A DNA stretch of 64,000 bases from Aldehydirespirator sp965221185 (GTDB lineage: Bacteria; Actinomycetota; Acidimicrobiia; Acidimicrobiales; Aldehydirespiratoraceae). Below, in pieces: positions 54,396 through 63,170 of this stretch (position 1 is the first letter of the stretch; each line of letters starts with the position of its first letter). The notes beneath the pieces are model-generated. The model worked only from the letters and a program-made list of their open reading frames with translations, was not told the origin of the DNA and did not search any database. The DNA is taken from assembly GCA_965221185.1 (NCBI GenBank), contig OZ244866.1, forward strand, positions 186,001 through 250,000. Direction: 5' to 3'. The translations under genes were made by a program, and so were the position numbers.

Positions 54396-55307
54396 TCAGG
54401 GCAGGACGAGGCGCAGAGCCTCGGGCGCCCAGCGGATCCTGAGCCGGGGGGCTGCGCCGAGGTGGTCGCCGTCGGCCTGGTAGGGGACGGGCGGATCCGC
54501 GGCAACGGTGAGGTCGCGCAGGCCTTCGTGCACCCTCACGCCCGGCATGCCCCTCACATCTCCGGAGCCCAGCGCCCTGACAGCCACCGGCAGCAGCCGG
54601 TGCAGAGACAGGCTGGTGAGGGTCACCGCGGCCAGCGGCTCGTCCAGTCCGATGCCTGGCGCGAGGTCGAAGCTGCGACTGCCCAGATAGGTGTAGGGGT
54701 CGGCGTTCAGCACGACCGTGAACAGACCTTCGGCCAGAGTCTCGCCGTCAGCGTCGAGAACCAGCATGGGCGGCCGCCGCCGGTTGGCCCGGCGCAGCCA
54801 GGTGGTGATGGTCGCGTAGATGAACAGGGGATGCCCGGCCCAGCGCTTCCACGTGCCGCGGCTCTCCACCTGCTCCACAACGGCCGCGTCGAAGCCGATG
54901 CCGCAATGGAACAGGAAGTATCGCCCATCCACGGCCCCCAGCCCGATCCTGGTTATCGCGCCGCGGTCCAGGGCGTCGAGGAGCTGGCCCGCGGCTTCGA
55001 TCGGGTCGTCGGGCAGGCCGATGATGCGGGCGAAGACGTTGGTGCTTCCTCCCGGCAGGGCAGCCAGGGCGGTGTCGGTGCCGGCCAGGCCGTTGGCGGC
55101 CTCGTTGAGCGTGCCGTCGCCGCCCAGCACCACTACTACGTCGGTTCCCTCGGAGGCTGCCGAGCGGGCCAGCCGCGTGGCGTGGCCCCGCCGGGCGGTC
55201 TCGGCCAGGGTCACTTCATGGTCGGCCGACAGCGCCTTCTGGATCACCACGCGCCGTCGCCCCGTCACCGATGAGGCGGCCGAATTCACTAGCAGCAGCA
55301 CCCGCAT
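54396..55307 (-). CDS. diacylglycerol/lipid kinase family protein
   Basis: 303 residues from ATG 55307. DAGK catalytic fold: LLLVNSAASSVTGRRR, the nucleotide loop VVVLGGDGTLNEAANGL and ALPGGSTNVFARIIGLP. The C-terminal domain has HCGIGFDAAVVEQVE. This is the family of bacterial lipid kinases (YegS/BmrU-like) and diacylglycerol kinases. It likely phosphorylates diacylglycerol or a related lipid at the membrane. Confidence 0.9.
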   Translation of the reverse strand: MRVLLLVNSAASSVTGRRRVVIQKALSADHEVTLAETARRGHATRLARSAASEGTDVVVVLGGDGTLNEAANGLAGTDTALAALPGGSTNVFARIIGLPDDPIEAAGQLLDALDRGAITRIGLGAVDGRYFLFHCGIGFDAAVVEQVESRGTWKRWAGHPLFIYATITTWLRRANRRRPPMLVLDADGETLAEGLFTVVLNADPYTYLGSRSFDLAPGIGLDEPLAAVTLTSLSLHRLLPVAVRALGSGDVRGMPGVRVHEGLRDLTVAADPPVPYQADGDHLGAAPRLRIRWAPEALRLVLP

Positions 55308-55431
55308 TCGCCCAGTCTGTCCGCTGGCGGGCCCGGCGCGCCGAAGCGCCCGAGGCAGGTCGGCAAAAGGGCGACGATTTTGTCGTCCGGCGGGGTTCGT
55401 TTCTACTCGAGCGCTGGCACACTTGGCGCCC

Positions 55432-56211
55432 ATGAAGGTTGTCGTCTGCGTGAAGCAGATCCCCGATCCCGCCGATCCCGGCGCGCTGAACCCCGATACC
55501 AAGACGCTGCGGCGCGACGTGAAGCTCATCCTCGACGAGTCCGACTCGTACGGGGTGGAGATGGCCCTGCAGCTGGTGGACACCGCCGGCGAGGGCTCCG
55601 TGCATCTGGTGTCGATGGTGCCCAACGACGAAGTCAGCGGCCTGCGCACCGCGCTGGCCATGGGCGCCGACTCGGCCACCCTCGTCAGCGACGAGTCGCT
55701 GAAGGGCTCTGACGCCCTCGGCACGGCCCGCGTGCTCGCGGCGGCCATCGAGCGGGCCGAGCCCGACCTGGTGCTGGCCGCCACCGAGTCCAGCGACGGC
55801 TACACCGGCGTCGTGCCGGCCCAGCTGGCCGAGCTGCTGGGCCTGCCGTCGGTGACGTTCGCCAAGGAGGTCGCCATCGACGGCGGCACCGCCACGGTCC
55901 GGCGCCAGACCGAGGCCGGCGCCGACCTGGTCGAGTGCCCGCTGCCCGCGGTGGTGTCGGTCACCGCCGGGGTGGTCGAGCCCCGATACCCGTCGTTCAG
56001 GGGGATCATGCAGGCCAAGAACAAACCGGTCGACCATCTGAAGGTCAGCGACCTCGGGATCGCTGCCGAGGGGGTGGGCTGGGCCGGCGCCGGCCAGGAG
56101 ATCATCGAGATCGCCGAGGCTCCCAAGCGGGCCGCGGGCGAGGTCGTGGTGGACGAGGGCGACGCCCACGAGCGCATCGTCGCCTTCCTCGACGACCTCA
56201 AGGTCATATAG
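55432..56211 (+). CDS. etfB: electron transfer flavoprotein beta subunit
   Basis: 259 residues from ATG 55432. KVVVCVKQIPDP at the start, then GADSATLVSDESLKGSDALGTARVLAAAI and the ETF-beta signature region VEPRYPSFRGIMQAKNKPV. With EtfA it carries electrons from acyl-CoA dehydrogenases to the respiratory chain. The 12-mer repeat overlaps the last base of its stop, and a 49-bp core separates it from etfA. Confidence 0.95.
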   Translation: MKVVVCVKQIPDPADPGALNPDTKTLRRDVKLILDESDSYGVEMALQLVDTAGEGSVHLVSMVPNDEVSGLRTALAMGADSATLVSDESLKGSDALGTARVLAAAIERAEPDLVLAATESSDGYTGVVPAQLAELLGLPSVTFAKEVAIDGGTATVRRQTEAGADLVECPLPAVVSVTAGVVEPRYPSFRGIMQAKNKPVDHLKVSDLGIAAEGVGWAGAGQEIIEIAEAPKRAAGEVVVDEGDAHERIVAFLDDLKVI

Positions 56212-56222
56212 AGGCCGAGCGG
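56211..56222 (+). repeat. GAGGCCGAGCGG gene-boundary 12-mer
   Basis: Exact match whose first G is the last base of the etfB TAG, followed by AAAGG. A 49-bp core follows 38 bp downstream. Confidence 0.75.
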
Positions 56223-56260
56223 AAAGGCAGCAGTCCATGAGGATCTTCGCGAGGCCCATA

Positions 56261-56309
56261 GCGAGGCCGTGGCCCGAGCGGCCCGTGAGCGCAGCGAACA
56301 AGAGCGGGA
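56261..56309 (+). repeat. 49-bp dispersed repeat core, copy 4
   Basis: Identical to 3854-3902. It is inserted between etfB and etfA, which are usually nearly contiguous, so the 161-bp gap here is largely repeat sequence. Confidence 0.85.
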
Positions 56310-56372
56310 AACAAAACGCTGCGCCGCGAGGTGTTGACACCCCCTCACGGACGCTCTGAGGAGACCCGAGCC

Positions 56373-57344
56373 ATGGCACTTGACAAGATCTGGGTGTTCG
56401 GCGAGGCCGGCACCGATGGTGTGGCCACCATCACGCTCGAGATGCTGGCCAAGGCCCGCGACGTGGCCGGCACCGTCGAGGTGTTCCTCGGCGGCGACGG
56501 TGCAGCCTGCGCAGCCGAGCTCGGCGACCATGGCGCGGCCACGGTGTACTCCACCGGCGACCTCGGCGGGCGCATGCAGGGCGTGTCGGTCGCCTCGGCG
56601 GTGGCGGCCGCCGTCTCCTCGGGCGGCGTGCCCGCGCCCGACGCCTTCCTTCTCGGCACCACCTACGACGGCCGCGACGTGGCCGCCCGGCTCTCGGTGA
56701 AGCTCGATGCCAGCGTGCTATCGAACGTGGTGGACCTGCGTCTCGACGGCGACGCCCTGATCGGCACCGAGCCGGTGTTCGGCGGAACGCTCAACGTGAC
56801 GTCCCGGTTCACCAATGGCGGACCCGACATCTGGCTGGTGCGCCCCAAGTCGTTCGAGCCCTCAGCGGTGGGCGGGCCGCCGGCGGAGGTTGTGGACCTG
56901 CCCGTGCCCGAGCTGGGCGCGGCCGGGGGCGCAAGGGTGCTGGACCGCTTCGCCGAGGAGTCCGAGGGCCCCAAGCTTGACGAGGCCGCCATCGTGGTCT
57001 CCGGCGGGCGGGGGCTCGGCTCCGCGGAGGCGTACTCCATGATCGAGCAGCTGGCCAAGGAGCTGGGGGCCGCGCCGGGGGCCAGCAGGGCCATCGTCGA
57101 CGCGGGCTGGGTGCCATACAGCTACCAGGTTGGCCAGACCGGCAAGGTGGTCAAGCCCACCGTCTACATCGCCTGCGGCATCTCGGGCGCCACCCAGCAT
57201 CTAGTGGGCATGAAGGGCTCCAAGAACATCATCGCCATCAACAAGGACTCCGAGGCACCGATCTTCGCGGTGGCCGACCTCGGCATCGTCGGCGACGTTC
57301 ACAAGGTGATTCCCAAGCTGACCGAGGCCCTAGAAGGCCGCTAA
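56373..57344 (+). CDS. etfA: electron transfer flavoprotein alpha subunit
   Basis: 323 residues from ATG 56373 after TGAGGAGA. The N-terminal domain is followed by the FAD-binding domain: VVSGGRGLGSAEAYSMIEQLAKELGAAPGASRAIVDAGWVPYSYQVGQTGKVVKPTVYIACGISGATQHLVGMKGSKNIIAINKD is the hallmark span at about residues 208-305, without gaps relative to the family. It partners with EtfB. A hairpin follows 25 bp after the stop. Confidence 0.95.
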   Translation: MALDKIWVFGEAGTDGVATITLEMLAKARDVAGTVEVFLGGDGAACAAELGDHGAATVYSTGDLGGRMQGVSVASAVAAAVSSGGVPAPDAFLLGTTYDGRDVAARLSVKLDASVLSNVVDLRLDGDALIGTEPVFGGTLNVTSRFTNGGPDIWLVRPKSFEPSAVGGPPAEVVDLPVPELGAAGGARVLDRFAEESEGPKLDEAAIVVSGGRGLGSAEAYSMIEQLAKELGAAPGASRAIVDAGWVPYSYQVGQTGKVVKPTVYIACGISGATQHLVGMKGSKNIIAINKDSEAPIFAVADLGIVGDVHKVIPKLTEALEGR

Positions 57345-57369
57345 CGCAGCCAGCAACACGCGTGGCTAG

Positions 57370-57389
57370 GGTGGGCCTCAGCGCCCACC
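57370..57389 (+). terminator. hairpin after etfA
   Basis: GGTGGGC (57370-57376) pairs with GCCCACC (57383-57389) around a 6-base loop. A second GGTGGGC just downstream could pair alternatively. It lies between etfA and the first Rieske gene and has no U tract. Confidence 0.45.
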
Positions 57390-57425
57390 GCCGGTGGGCA
57401 ATCCTGTCGAGAGAATGGGGGGCCC

Positions 57426-58559
57426 ATGGTTGCTCTGCGTCAGGAGACCGAAGGCTTGGTCAACCCGACCCTGCCGTCTCCCATGCTGCAGCCCTACGAG
57501 GTGTGGGACCAGGACCTGTTCGACCGGGAGATGGTGCGGGTCTTCGCCCGCTCCTGGATCTGGCTGGGCGACACCGAGGACCTCGCCGAGCCCGGCGACT
57601 TCATCACCGGCCGCATCGGCTACCAGCCGGTCATGGTCATCAAGCAGGCCGACGGCAGCCTCAGGGGCTTCCTCAACAACTGCCGGCACCGGGCCTCGGG
57701 GCTGCTGTTCGAGCCGGCCGGCAACTGCGGCAAGACCATGACCTGCCCCTACCACAACTGGGCCTACTCGATCGACGGGCGCCTGATCGGGATCCCCGAC
57801 CGCAAGCGCATGTATCCGGAGGGGTTCCCCGACGGCGAGTACGGCCTGGTCGAGTTCCGGGTCGAGGTGGCCTGGGGCAAGTTCGTGTTCGGCTGCCTCT
57901 CGCGCAAGACGGAGTCGTTCCGCGAGTACGTAGAGCCCCTGCTCGGGCGCTACGACAGGTACGGGTTCGAGAGGTTCAAGCGCTACCACCGCGAGCTGGA
58001 CCAGGTCTACCCGATCAACTGGAAGGCGTTCATAGAGAACTCCAACGACGACTATCACGTGCGCTTCGTCCATTCCCGGCTGAACGATCGGAGCAAGTCG
58101 ATGGACACCATCGTGCGGTTCGCGGGCAGGACCTGCAGCGGCTACAAGCCCCGGCGCCAGGACGTTAGCGGCGGCCGCACCGACCTGGGCGAAGAGGAGT
58201 TGGCCGGGGGCTACGCCGACTTCATCTATCCGAACGTGACCCCGCTGCCCCAGCCGACCATGGTCATGATGGTGCGGGCCGATCCGGTCGCTCCCGACCG
58301 CACCCGGCTGTTCTCTAGGATCTACGGCCTCGAGGAGTCGATCGAGGTCCAGAACCAACATCTCGACTCCCTGCACGAGACCAACCGCGAGGACACTGAC
58401 ATGGTCACGGTCCTCATGCAGAACCTGAGGTCGCCCTTCTACCGGGTCGGTCCACCCTCGGCTTGGGAGGGCCGGGCCGCACACATGATCAAGCAGATCC
58501 GCGCCGACGCGGAGGTCCCCCTCGACGACAACGAGTTCAGCGCCCCGACCCTGCTGTGA
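57426..58559 (+). CDS. Rieske-type ring-hydroxylating oxygenase, alpha subunit (copy 1)
   Basis: 377 residues. The Rieske [2Fe-2S] ligands are Cys86 and His88 (CRHR) and Cys107 and His110 (CPYHNW). The mononuclear iron site is NDDYHVRFVH near residue 210, with the third ligand Asp later. Such oxygenases hydroxylate or demethylate aromatic rings or quaternary amines. No ferredoxin, reductase or small subunit gene is adjacent. It is a close paralogue of the gene at 59799. Confidence 0.9.
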   Translation: MVALRQETEGLVNPTLPSPMLQPYEVWDQDLFDREMVRVFARSWIWLGDTEDLAEPGDFITGRIGYQPVMVIKQADGSLRGFLNNCRHRASGLLFEPAGNCGKTMTCPYHNWAYSIDGRLIGIPDRKRMYPEGFPDGEYGLVEFRVEVAWGKFVFGCLSRKTESFREYVEPLLGRYDRYGFERFKRYHRELDQVYPINWKAFIENSNDDYHVRFVHSRLNDRSKSMDTIVRFAGRTCSGYKPRRQDVSGGRTDLGEEELAGGYADFIYPNVTPLPQPTMVMMVRADPVAPDRTRLFSRIYGLEESIEVQNQHLDSLHETNREDTDMVTVLMQNLRSPFYRVGPPSAWEGRAAHMIKQIRADAEVPLDDNEFSAPTLL

Positions 58560-58730
58560 GAAACCGCGCTGGCGCGACCACGCCGAGGCGTTCGCTCGCC
58601 TGCTGCTGAGTTTCGCTAGTCTGGCCGCTGACTCCTCCGGGGTCCTCGAAGCAGTGGAGATTAATCCCCTGATCCTCAGTGACGAGCTGGGCCCGGTCGC
58701 CGCCGACTTCAAGGTGGAGGTCGCAAGATG
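58560..58730 (+). pseudogene. C-terminal remnant of an ATP-grasp acyl-CoA synthetase (ADP-forming)
   Basis: About 56 open codons end in LEAVEINPLILSDELG and VAADFKVEV, the typical C-terminus of ATP-grasp succinate/acetate-CoA ligase subunits (the xDxNPxxV pattern). The TGA overlaps the ATG of the TauD-like gene (ATGA), as for a former operon partner. Left of about 58560 the sequence is the end of the Rieske gene, so at least 600 codons are missing. Assignment rests on a short motif. Confidence 0.55.
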
Positions 58731-59762
58731 AGCAAGAGCACGACCTATCCGGGCATCGTCGGAGGGCCGCGTGCCTGGCTGGCCCGTGAGCAGCGGGAGC
58801 TCTCCGACTGGGAGTATCGACTCAGCGAGACCGAAGTGGCCGAACTGGTCGACACCGCCAGGAGGCTCGACCGGTCCGCCCCCCAACCCATCGGATTCGC
58901 CGACCTGACCGTGGAGAGTTTCCCTCTTCCTTCCATGGCAGCCACGTTGCGGTCGGTCCTCGAAGAACTCCTCGAAGGCCGAGGGTTCGCGTTGATCCGC
59001 GGCGTGCCCACCGACGAACTGTCGGTGCGGGAGTCCGAGTTGCTGATGTGGGGTGTCGGCCTGCACCTCGGGATACCGATCCCGCAGAACGCGGCCGGCG
59101 ACCTGGTGGTGCACGTGAGGGATCGGGGTCGGCGGTTCAGCGACCCGACGGTGAGGGCCTACGAGACCTCCGAGAGCCTGGAGTATCACACCGACTCGGG
59201 CGACATAGCCGGCCTGCTGTGCCTCAGGCCAGCCAAGCGCGGCGGCGTCAGCACGATCGCCAGTGCCACGGCCATACACGACGAAATGGTGCGGCGTCGC
59301 CCCGACCTGGCGCAGCTTCTCCACGAGCCGTGGTTGCGGGTGACCCTGCTGGAGAAGAAGATCAGGCGCCGGTCCATCTGCGAGCGGCTGGGCGACCGCC
59401 TCTACTTCGGCTATGGGCGCATGTACCTGGAGAGGGCCAGCCAGGAGAGTTCGGAGATACCGCCCCTCACCCGCGACCAGATCGCGGCGCTCGATCTCGT
59501 CGACGAGTTGGCCAACCATCCTGATTTCCGTCTGGACATGCACTTCTCGCCCGGCGACATCCAGTTCCTCAACAACTATGCGATCCTGCACGCCCGCACC
59601 GAGTATGAGGACTGGCCCGAGCCCGAGCGCTGGCGCGACCTGTGCCGCCTCTGGATAGTGCGCGAGGACATGCAGTTGCCCCCCAGCTTCCAGGAGAATG
59701 GCATCGTGGCGCGGACGGTCGCGTTCGGTCCGCGCGACGGCGGGCCGCCGAACTCGACCTAG
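58728..59762 (+). CDS. TauD/TfdA-family Fe(II)/2-oxoglutarate dioxygenase
   Basis: 344 residues. The iron-binding facial triad is HxD at His154 and Asp156 (EYHTDSGD) with the distal His in NNYAILHARTEYED. The 2-oxoglutarate Arg is in WRDLCRLWIVRE. The fold matches TauD-like hydroxylases with unknown substrate; the motif ALIRGVP at about 88-94 is common. It sits between two Rieske oxygenases, suggesting a common aromatic or quaternary amine catabolic route. Confidence 0.87.
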   Translation: MSKSTTYPGIVGGPRAWLAREQRELSDWEYRLSETEVAELVDTARRLDRSAPQPIGFADLTVESFPLPSMAATLRSVLEELLEGRGFALIRGVPTDELSVRESELLMWGVGLHLGIPIPQNAAGDLVVHVRDRGRRFSDPTVRAYETSESLEYHTDSGDIAGLLCLRPAKRGGVSTIASATAIHDEMVRRRPDLAQLLHEPWLRVTLLEKKIRRRSICERLGDRLYFGYGRMYLERASQESSEIPPLTRDQIAALDLVDELANHPDFRLDMHFSPGDIQFLNNYAILHARTEYEDWPEPERWRDLCRLWIVREDMQLPPSFQENGIVARTVAFGPRDGGPPNST

Positions 59763-59798
59763 GTCCGACGACGCCAACCACACCGACAGGAGATAGCG

Positions 59799-60965
59799 AT
59801 GACCCCGCAGACCGATGTGTTGACCAGGATCCGGTCCCGCGTCGCCGAGGAGGACTCGCTCGTGCGGTCTCCGCTGCCCACCGACTTTGTCCAGCCGTGG
59901 GAGGTGTACGACCAGGAGCTGTTCGATCTGGAGATGGTGCGGGTGTTCGGGCGGTCCTGGGTGTGGCTGGGCGACACCGAGGACCTGGTCGAGCCCGGGG
60001 ACTTCATAACCGGCACGATCGGGTACCAGCGGGTGGTCGTCATCCGCCAGCAGGACGGGTCGCTGAAGGGGTTCCTGAACAACTGCCGGCACCGGGCTTC
60101 GGGCCTGGCGTTCGAGCCGGCCGGCAACTGCGGACGGACCCTGACCTGCCCGTACCACCACTGGGCGTATTCCATCGACGGGACCCTGGTCGGGATCCCC
60201 GACAAGAAGCGCATGTACGGAGACGACTTCCCGATGCAGGACTACGGCCTGGTGCCGATCAGGGTCGCGGTGGCGTGGGGGAAGTTCGTTTTCGGGTGCC
60301 TGTCGCGCAAGGCGCCGTCGTTCGAGGAGTGGGTGGGTCCGCTCGACGAGCGCTACCGGCGCTACGGCTTCGAGCGCTATCACCGGTTCCATCGTGAGCT
60401 TGACGAGGAGTACCGGTTCAACTGGAAGCTGCTGGTCGAGAACGCCAACGACGACTACCACGTCAGGTTCGTGCATCGTCGCAACAATCCCGTGGCGGCG
60501 ACGATGGACACCGAGCCGTACTGGGCCGGCCGCACCACCAGCGGCTACAAGCCCCGCAAGCAACACGTCGACATCACCGGGGGGCGCTCCGATCTGCCCG
60601 AGCGCGACCTCAGGGGAAGCTACGCCGACCACATCTACCCCAACCTGGTGCCGCTGCCCAAGCCCTCCTTCATCTGGATGGTGCGCATCGACCCGATAAC
60701 GCCCGAGCGCACCAGGATGTTCTCGCGGGTGTACGGCCTGACCCGCGACATCGACGAGCAGAACGCCGCCATCCGACTGCTCGAGATGGCCAACAAGGAG
60801 GACACCGACATGATCACCATCCTCATGGAGCACCTGCGGTCGCCGTTCTACCGGGCCGGGCCGGCCACGACCTGGGAGGGCCGGGCCACCCATCTGATTC
60901 GCCTGGTCCGCCAGGACGTTGAGACCCCTCTGGCGCCCGACGAGTTCGAGGGCGTCGTCACCTAG
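59799..60965 (+). CDS. Rieske-type ring-hydroxylating oxygenase, alpha subunit (copy 2)
   Basis: 388 residues after an AGGAGA site. Rieske ligands Cys96, His98, Cys117 and His120 (CRHR, CPYHHW), iron site in NDDYHVRFVH. Similarity to the gene at 57426 runs end to end, clearly more than half identical by eye, so they are paralogues that diverged after duplication. Its last codons overlap the first unit of a 14-bp tandem repeat array. Confidence 0.9.
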   Translation: MTPQTDVLTRIRSRVAEEDSLVRSPLPTDFVQPWEVYDQELFDLEMVRVFGRSWVWLGDTEDLVEPGDFITGTIGYQRVVVIRQQDGSLKGFLNNCRHRASGLAFEPAGNCGRTLTCPYHHWAYSIDGTLVGIPDKKRMYGDDFPMQDYGLVPIRVAVAWGKFVFGCLSRKAPSFEEWVGPLDERYRRYGFERYHRFHRELDEEYRFNWKLLVENANDDYHVRFVHRRNNPVAATMDTEPYWAGRTTSGYKPRKQHVDITGGRSDLPERDLRGSYADHIYPNLVPLPKPSFIWMVRIDPITPERTRMFSRVYGLTRDIDEQNAAIRLLEMANKEDTDMITILMEHLRSPFYRAGPATTWEGRATHLIRLVRQDVETPLAPDEFEGVVT

Positions 60966-61047
60966 TCGCTGTCATCCGGGCGTCGTCACCTGGTCGTCGT
61001 CACCTGGTCGCCGTCACCTGGTCGCTGTCATCCGGGCGTCGTCACCT
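60950..61047. repeat. seven-unit 14-bp tandem repeat array
   Basis: Seven consecutive 14-bp units of the types GGGCGTCGTCACCT, AGTCGCTGTCATCC and GGTCGTCGTCACCT fill 98 bp. The first unit includes the last codons and stop of the second Rieske gene. The units differ by 1-4 bases. It lies between convergent genes. The array looks like slippage expansion of the gene's 3' end. Confidence 0.85.
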
Positions 61048-61082
61048 GGGTGCCAGCCCCGGGGTCGCCGGGCCGATGCAGG

Positions 61083-62153
61083 TCAGTCGATCGCGGCTTC
61101 GAGCGCGTCCTGATGGTGGCAGGCGGCGTGGCGGTCGCCGGAGCCGGCGGTCCCGCCCAGCTCCGGGGCCTCCTCCTCGCATCGCTGGCGGGCGTCGGCG
61201 TCGAGCTCGCGGTACAGCCAGCACCGGGAGCGGAACGGGCAGCCCCGATCAACCTGGCCGATCGGCAGGTCCCCCTTGGCGATCCTGGAGATCTCCTGCT
61301 CGCGCCGGCGGCCCAGCACCGGCGCGGCCGCCAGCAGTGACACGGTGTAGGGGTGCCGGGGCTGGCGCAGGACGTCGTCGACCGCGCCGGTCTCGACCAG
61401 CCGGCCGACGTACATGACCGCCACCGAGGAAGTGAGCTGGGGCAGCAGGGCGAGGTCGTGGGTGATGAACAGGTAGGTGAGGTCGGTCTGCTCCTGCAGG
61501 TCCCTCAGCAGGTCCACCACCTGAGCCTGGATCGAAACGTCGAGGGCGCTGGTGGGCTCGTCGCAGATGAGGATCAACGGCTCGACTGCCAGGGCACGGG
61601 CCACGCACACCCGCTGGCGCTGGCCCCCGGACAGCTCGTGGGGGTACCGCTTCACGAACGACGCGGGCAGGCCCACCTGCTCCAGCAGCCGCTCGACCCG
61701 CTCGGACCGGTGGTGGCTGTCTCCGATACCGTGGATGTGCATCGGCTCGGCGACGATGCTGCCCACGCTCTGGCGGGGGTTCAGGCTCGAGTAGGGATCC
61801 TGGAAGACGATCTGGATCGAGCGGGACAGCCGGCGGCTGAGGCGCCGCGACGGCGACCGGGCCGCTTCGGGACGCTCGCCCACGGAGATCTCGCCACTGG
61901 TCAGCGGGGCCAGGCTGATGATGCTGCGCCCGAGGCTCGACTTCCCGCAGCCGGACTCGCCCACAAGGCCGACCGAGCTCCGCACGCCCAGCGTCAGCGA
62001 GGCGCCGTCCACGGCCCGCACCTCTCCCTTCGTGCCGACCCTGATAGCCCGCTCGCCGTAGTACACCTTCACATCGGTCAGCCGCAGGACGGTGTCGTCG
62101 TGGCCGTCGACCGGATGGAAACTGCGGCTGCCGGAGTCGCGGCTCCTCAGCAC
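61083..62153 (-). CDS. peptide-type ABC transporter ATP-binding protein, OppF/DppF-like
   Basis: 356 residues from GTG. Walker A GESGCGKSSLGR, Q-loop QDPYSSLNPR, signature LSGGQRQRVCVARAL and Walker B LILICDEPTSALD. The C-terminal oligopeptide-transporter extension has the CPFRSRC motif with further Cys, possibly an iron-sulfur or zinc site as in OppF/DppF proteins. The start overlaps the end of the next ATPase gene by seven bases. It powers uptake of peptides or other small solutes. Confidence 0.92.
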   Translation of the reverse strand: MLRSRDSGSRSFHPVDGHDDTVLRLTDVKVYYGERAIRVGTKGEVRAVDGASLTLGVRSSVGLVGESGCGKSSLGRSIISLAPLTSGEISVGERPEAARSPSRRLSRRLSRSIQIVFQDPYSSLNPRQSVGSIVAEPMHIHGIGDSHHRSERVERLLEQVGLPASFVKRYPHELSGGQRQRVCVARALAVEPLILICDEPTSALDVSIQAQVVDLLRDLQEQTDLTYLFITHDLALLPQLTSSVAVMYVGRLVETGAVDDVLRQPRHPYTVSLLAAAPVLGRRREQEISRIAKGDLPIGQVDRGCPFRSRCWLYRELDADARQRCEEEAPELGGTAGSGDRHAACHHQDALEAAID

Positions 62154-63163
62154 GGCCCGTCCCCGTTGGTCTCGGAAAGCCAGCAGCGGGAGCTGTGCTG
62201 GGGTGCGACGCGGAACACCGGCGGCTCCGCGTCCTCACATCTCGGCTGCACGTCAACACAGCGCAGATGGAACGGGCAGCCCGGCGGCAAGGCGCGGGGA
62301 TCGGGCGGGTGCCCCGCGATGGGCACCACGTCGGGCCCGTCGATCACCGGGACCGACGAGATCAGGGCCCGGGTGTATGGATGGCTCGGCGAGTTGATCA
62401 CCGTCTCGGTGCTGCCCGACTCGACGATCCGGCCCGCGTACATGACGATGATCCGGTCCGCGAACTCCGACACGAGCGCGAGGTCGTGCGTGATGAACAG
62501 GATCCCCGAACCGTGTTCGCGCTGCATCTGGCCCAGCAGGTCGATCACCTGGGCCTGCAGCGTCACGTCCAGGGCCGTGGTCGGCTCGTCGGCGATCAGC
62601 AGCGCCGGGTCTCCGATGGTGGCCATGGCGATCATCGTCCGCTGGCGCATGCCCCCGCTCAGCTCGTGGGGATAGGCGCTCGCGCACCACTCCGGGTCTC
62701 CGATGCCCACCTCGTCGAGCGCGGCGATCACCCTGGTCCGGGTCTCGGTTCGAGACAGGCGCTGGTGCAGGGCCAGGCCCTCCCCGATCTGCCGCCCGAT
62801 TCGCATCGTCGGGTTGAGGCTGCTCTGAGGGTCTTGGAAGATGACGCCGATCCGCCAGCCCAACAGGTCCTTGAGCCGCGACCGGCGATTCGGCCCCAGC
62901 AGGCTGACCGACTCGAAGTCGAGCCTGCTGGCCTGGATCGTCGCGTCCTGGGTGTGGAACAGCCCCAACATCCCGAGCACGGTGGCGCTCTTGCCCGAGC
63001 CCGACTCGCCCACCAGCCCCACCGTCTCGCCCGGGCCCACCTCGAAGGTGATCCCTCGCACGGCGTGCAGCGGCCCGGCGCTGGTGCGGAAGATCACGTT
63101 GAGCTCGTCGACGTCCAGGACGCGGTCCGTCTCACGGTCTGGGGACTGGGTCGGCGCGCTCAT
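62147..63163 (-). CDS. peptide-type ABC transporter ATP-binding protein, OppD/DppD-like
   Basis: 338 residues. Walker A GESGSGKSATVLGM, Q-loop FQDPQSSLNPTMRIG, signature LSGGMRQRTMIA and Walker B LLIADEPTTALDV. The GMRQR form of the signature is usual for OppD rather than OppF. The C-terminal CPFHLRC motif is present. It is the partner of the ATPase downstream, with the permease 7 bp upstream. Confidence 0.92.
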   Translation of the reverse strand: MSAPTQSPDRETDRVLDVDELNVIFRTSAGPLHAVRGITFEVGPGETVGLVGESGSGKSATVLGMLGLFHTQDATIQASRLDFESVSLLGPNRRSRLKDLLGWRIGVIFQDPQSSLNPTMRIGRQIGEGLALHQRLSRTETRTRVIAALDEVGIGDPEWCASAYPHELSGGMRQRTMIAMATIGDPALLIADEPTTALDVTLQAQVIDLLGQMQREHGSGILFITHDLALVSEFADRIIVMYAGRIVESGSTETVINSPSHPYTRALISSVPVIDGPDVVPIAGHPPDPRALPPGCPFHLRCVDVQPRCEDAEPPVFRVAPQHSSRCWLSETNGDGPC

Positions 63164-63170
63164 AACGGCC

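Noticed and set aside
57378..60893. An antisense open frame of over 1100 codons across the two Rieske genes and the dioxygenase
   Set aside because: It is a mirror of strong sense genes with complete motifs; in high-GC DNA such antisense frames stay open because of third-position G/C bias. No recognisable domain is present.
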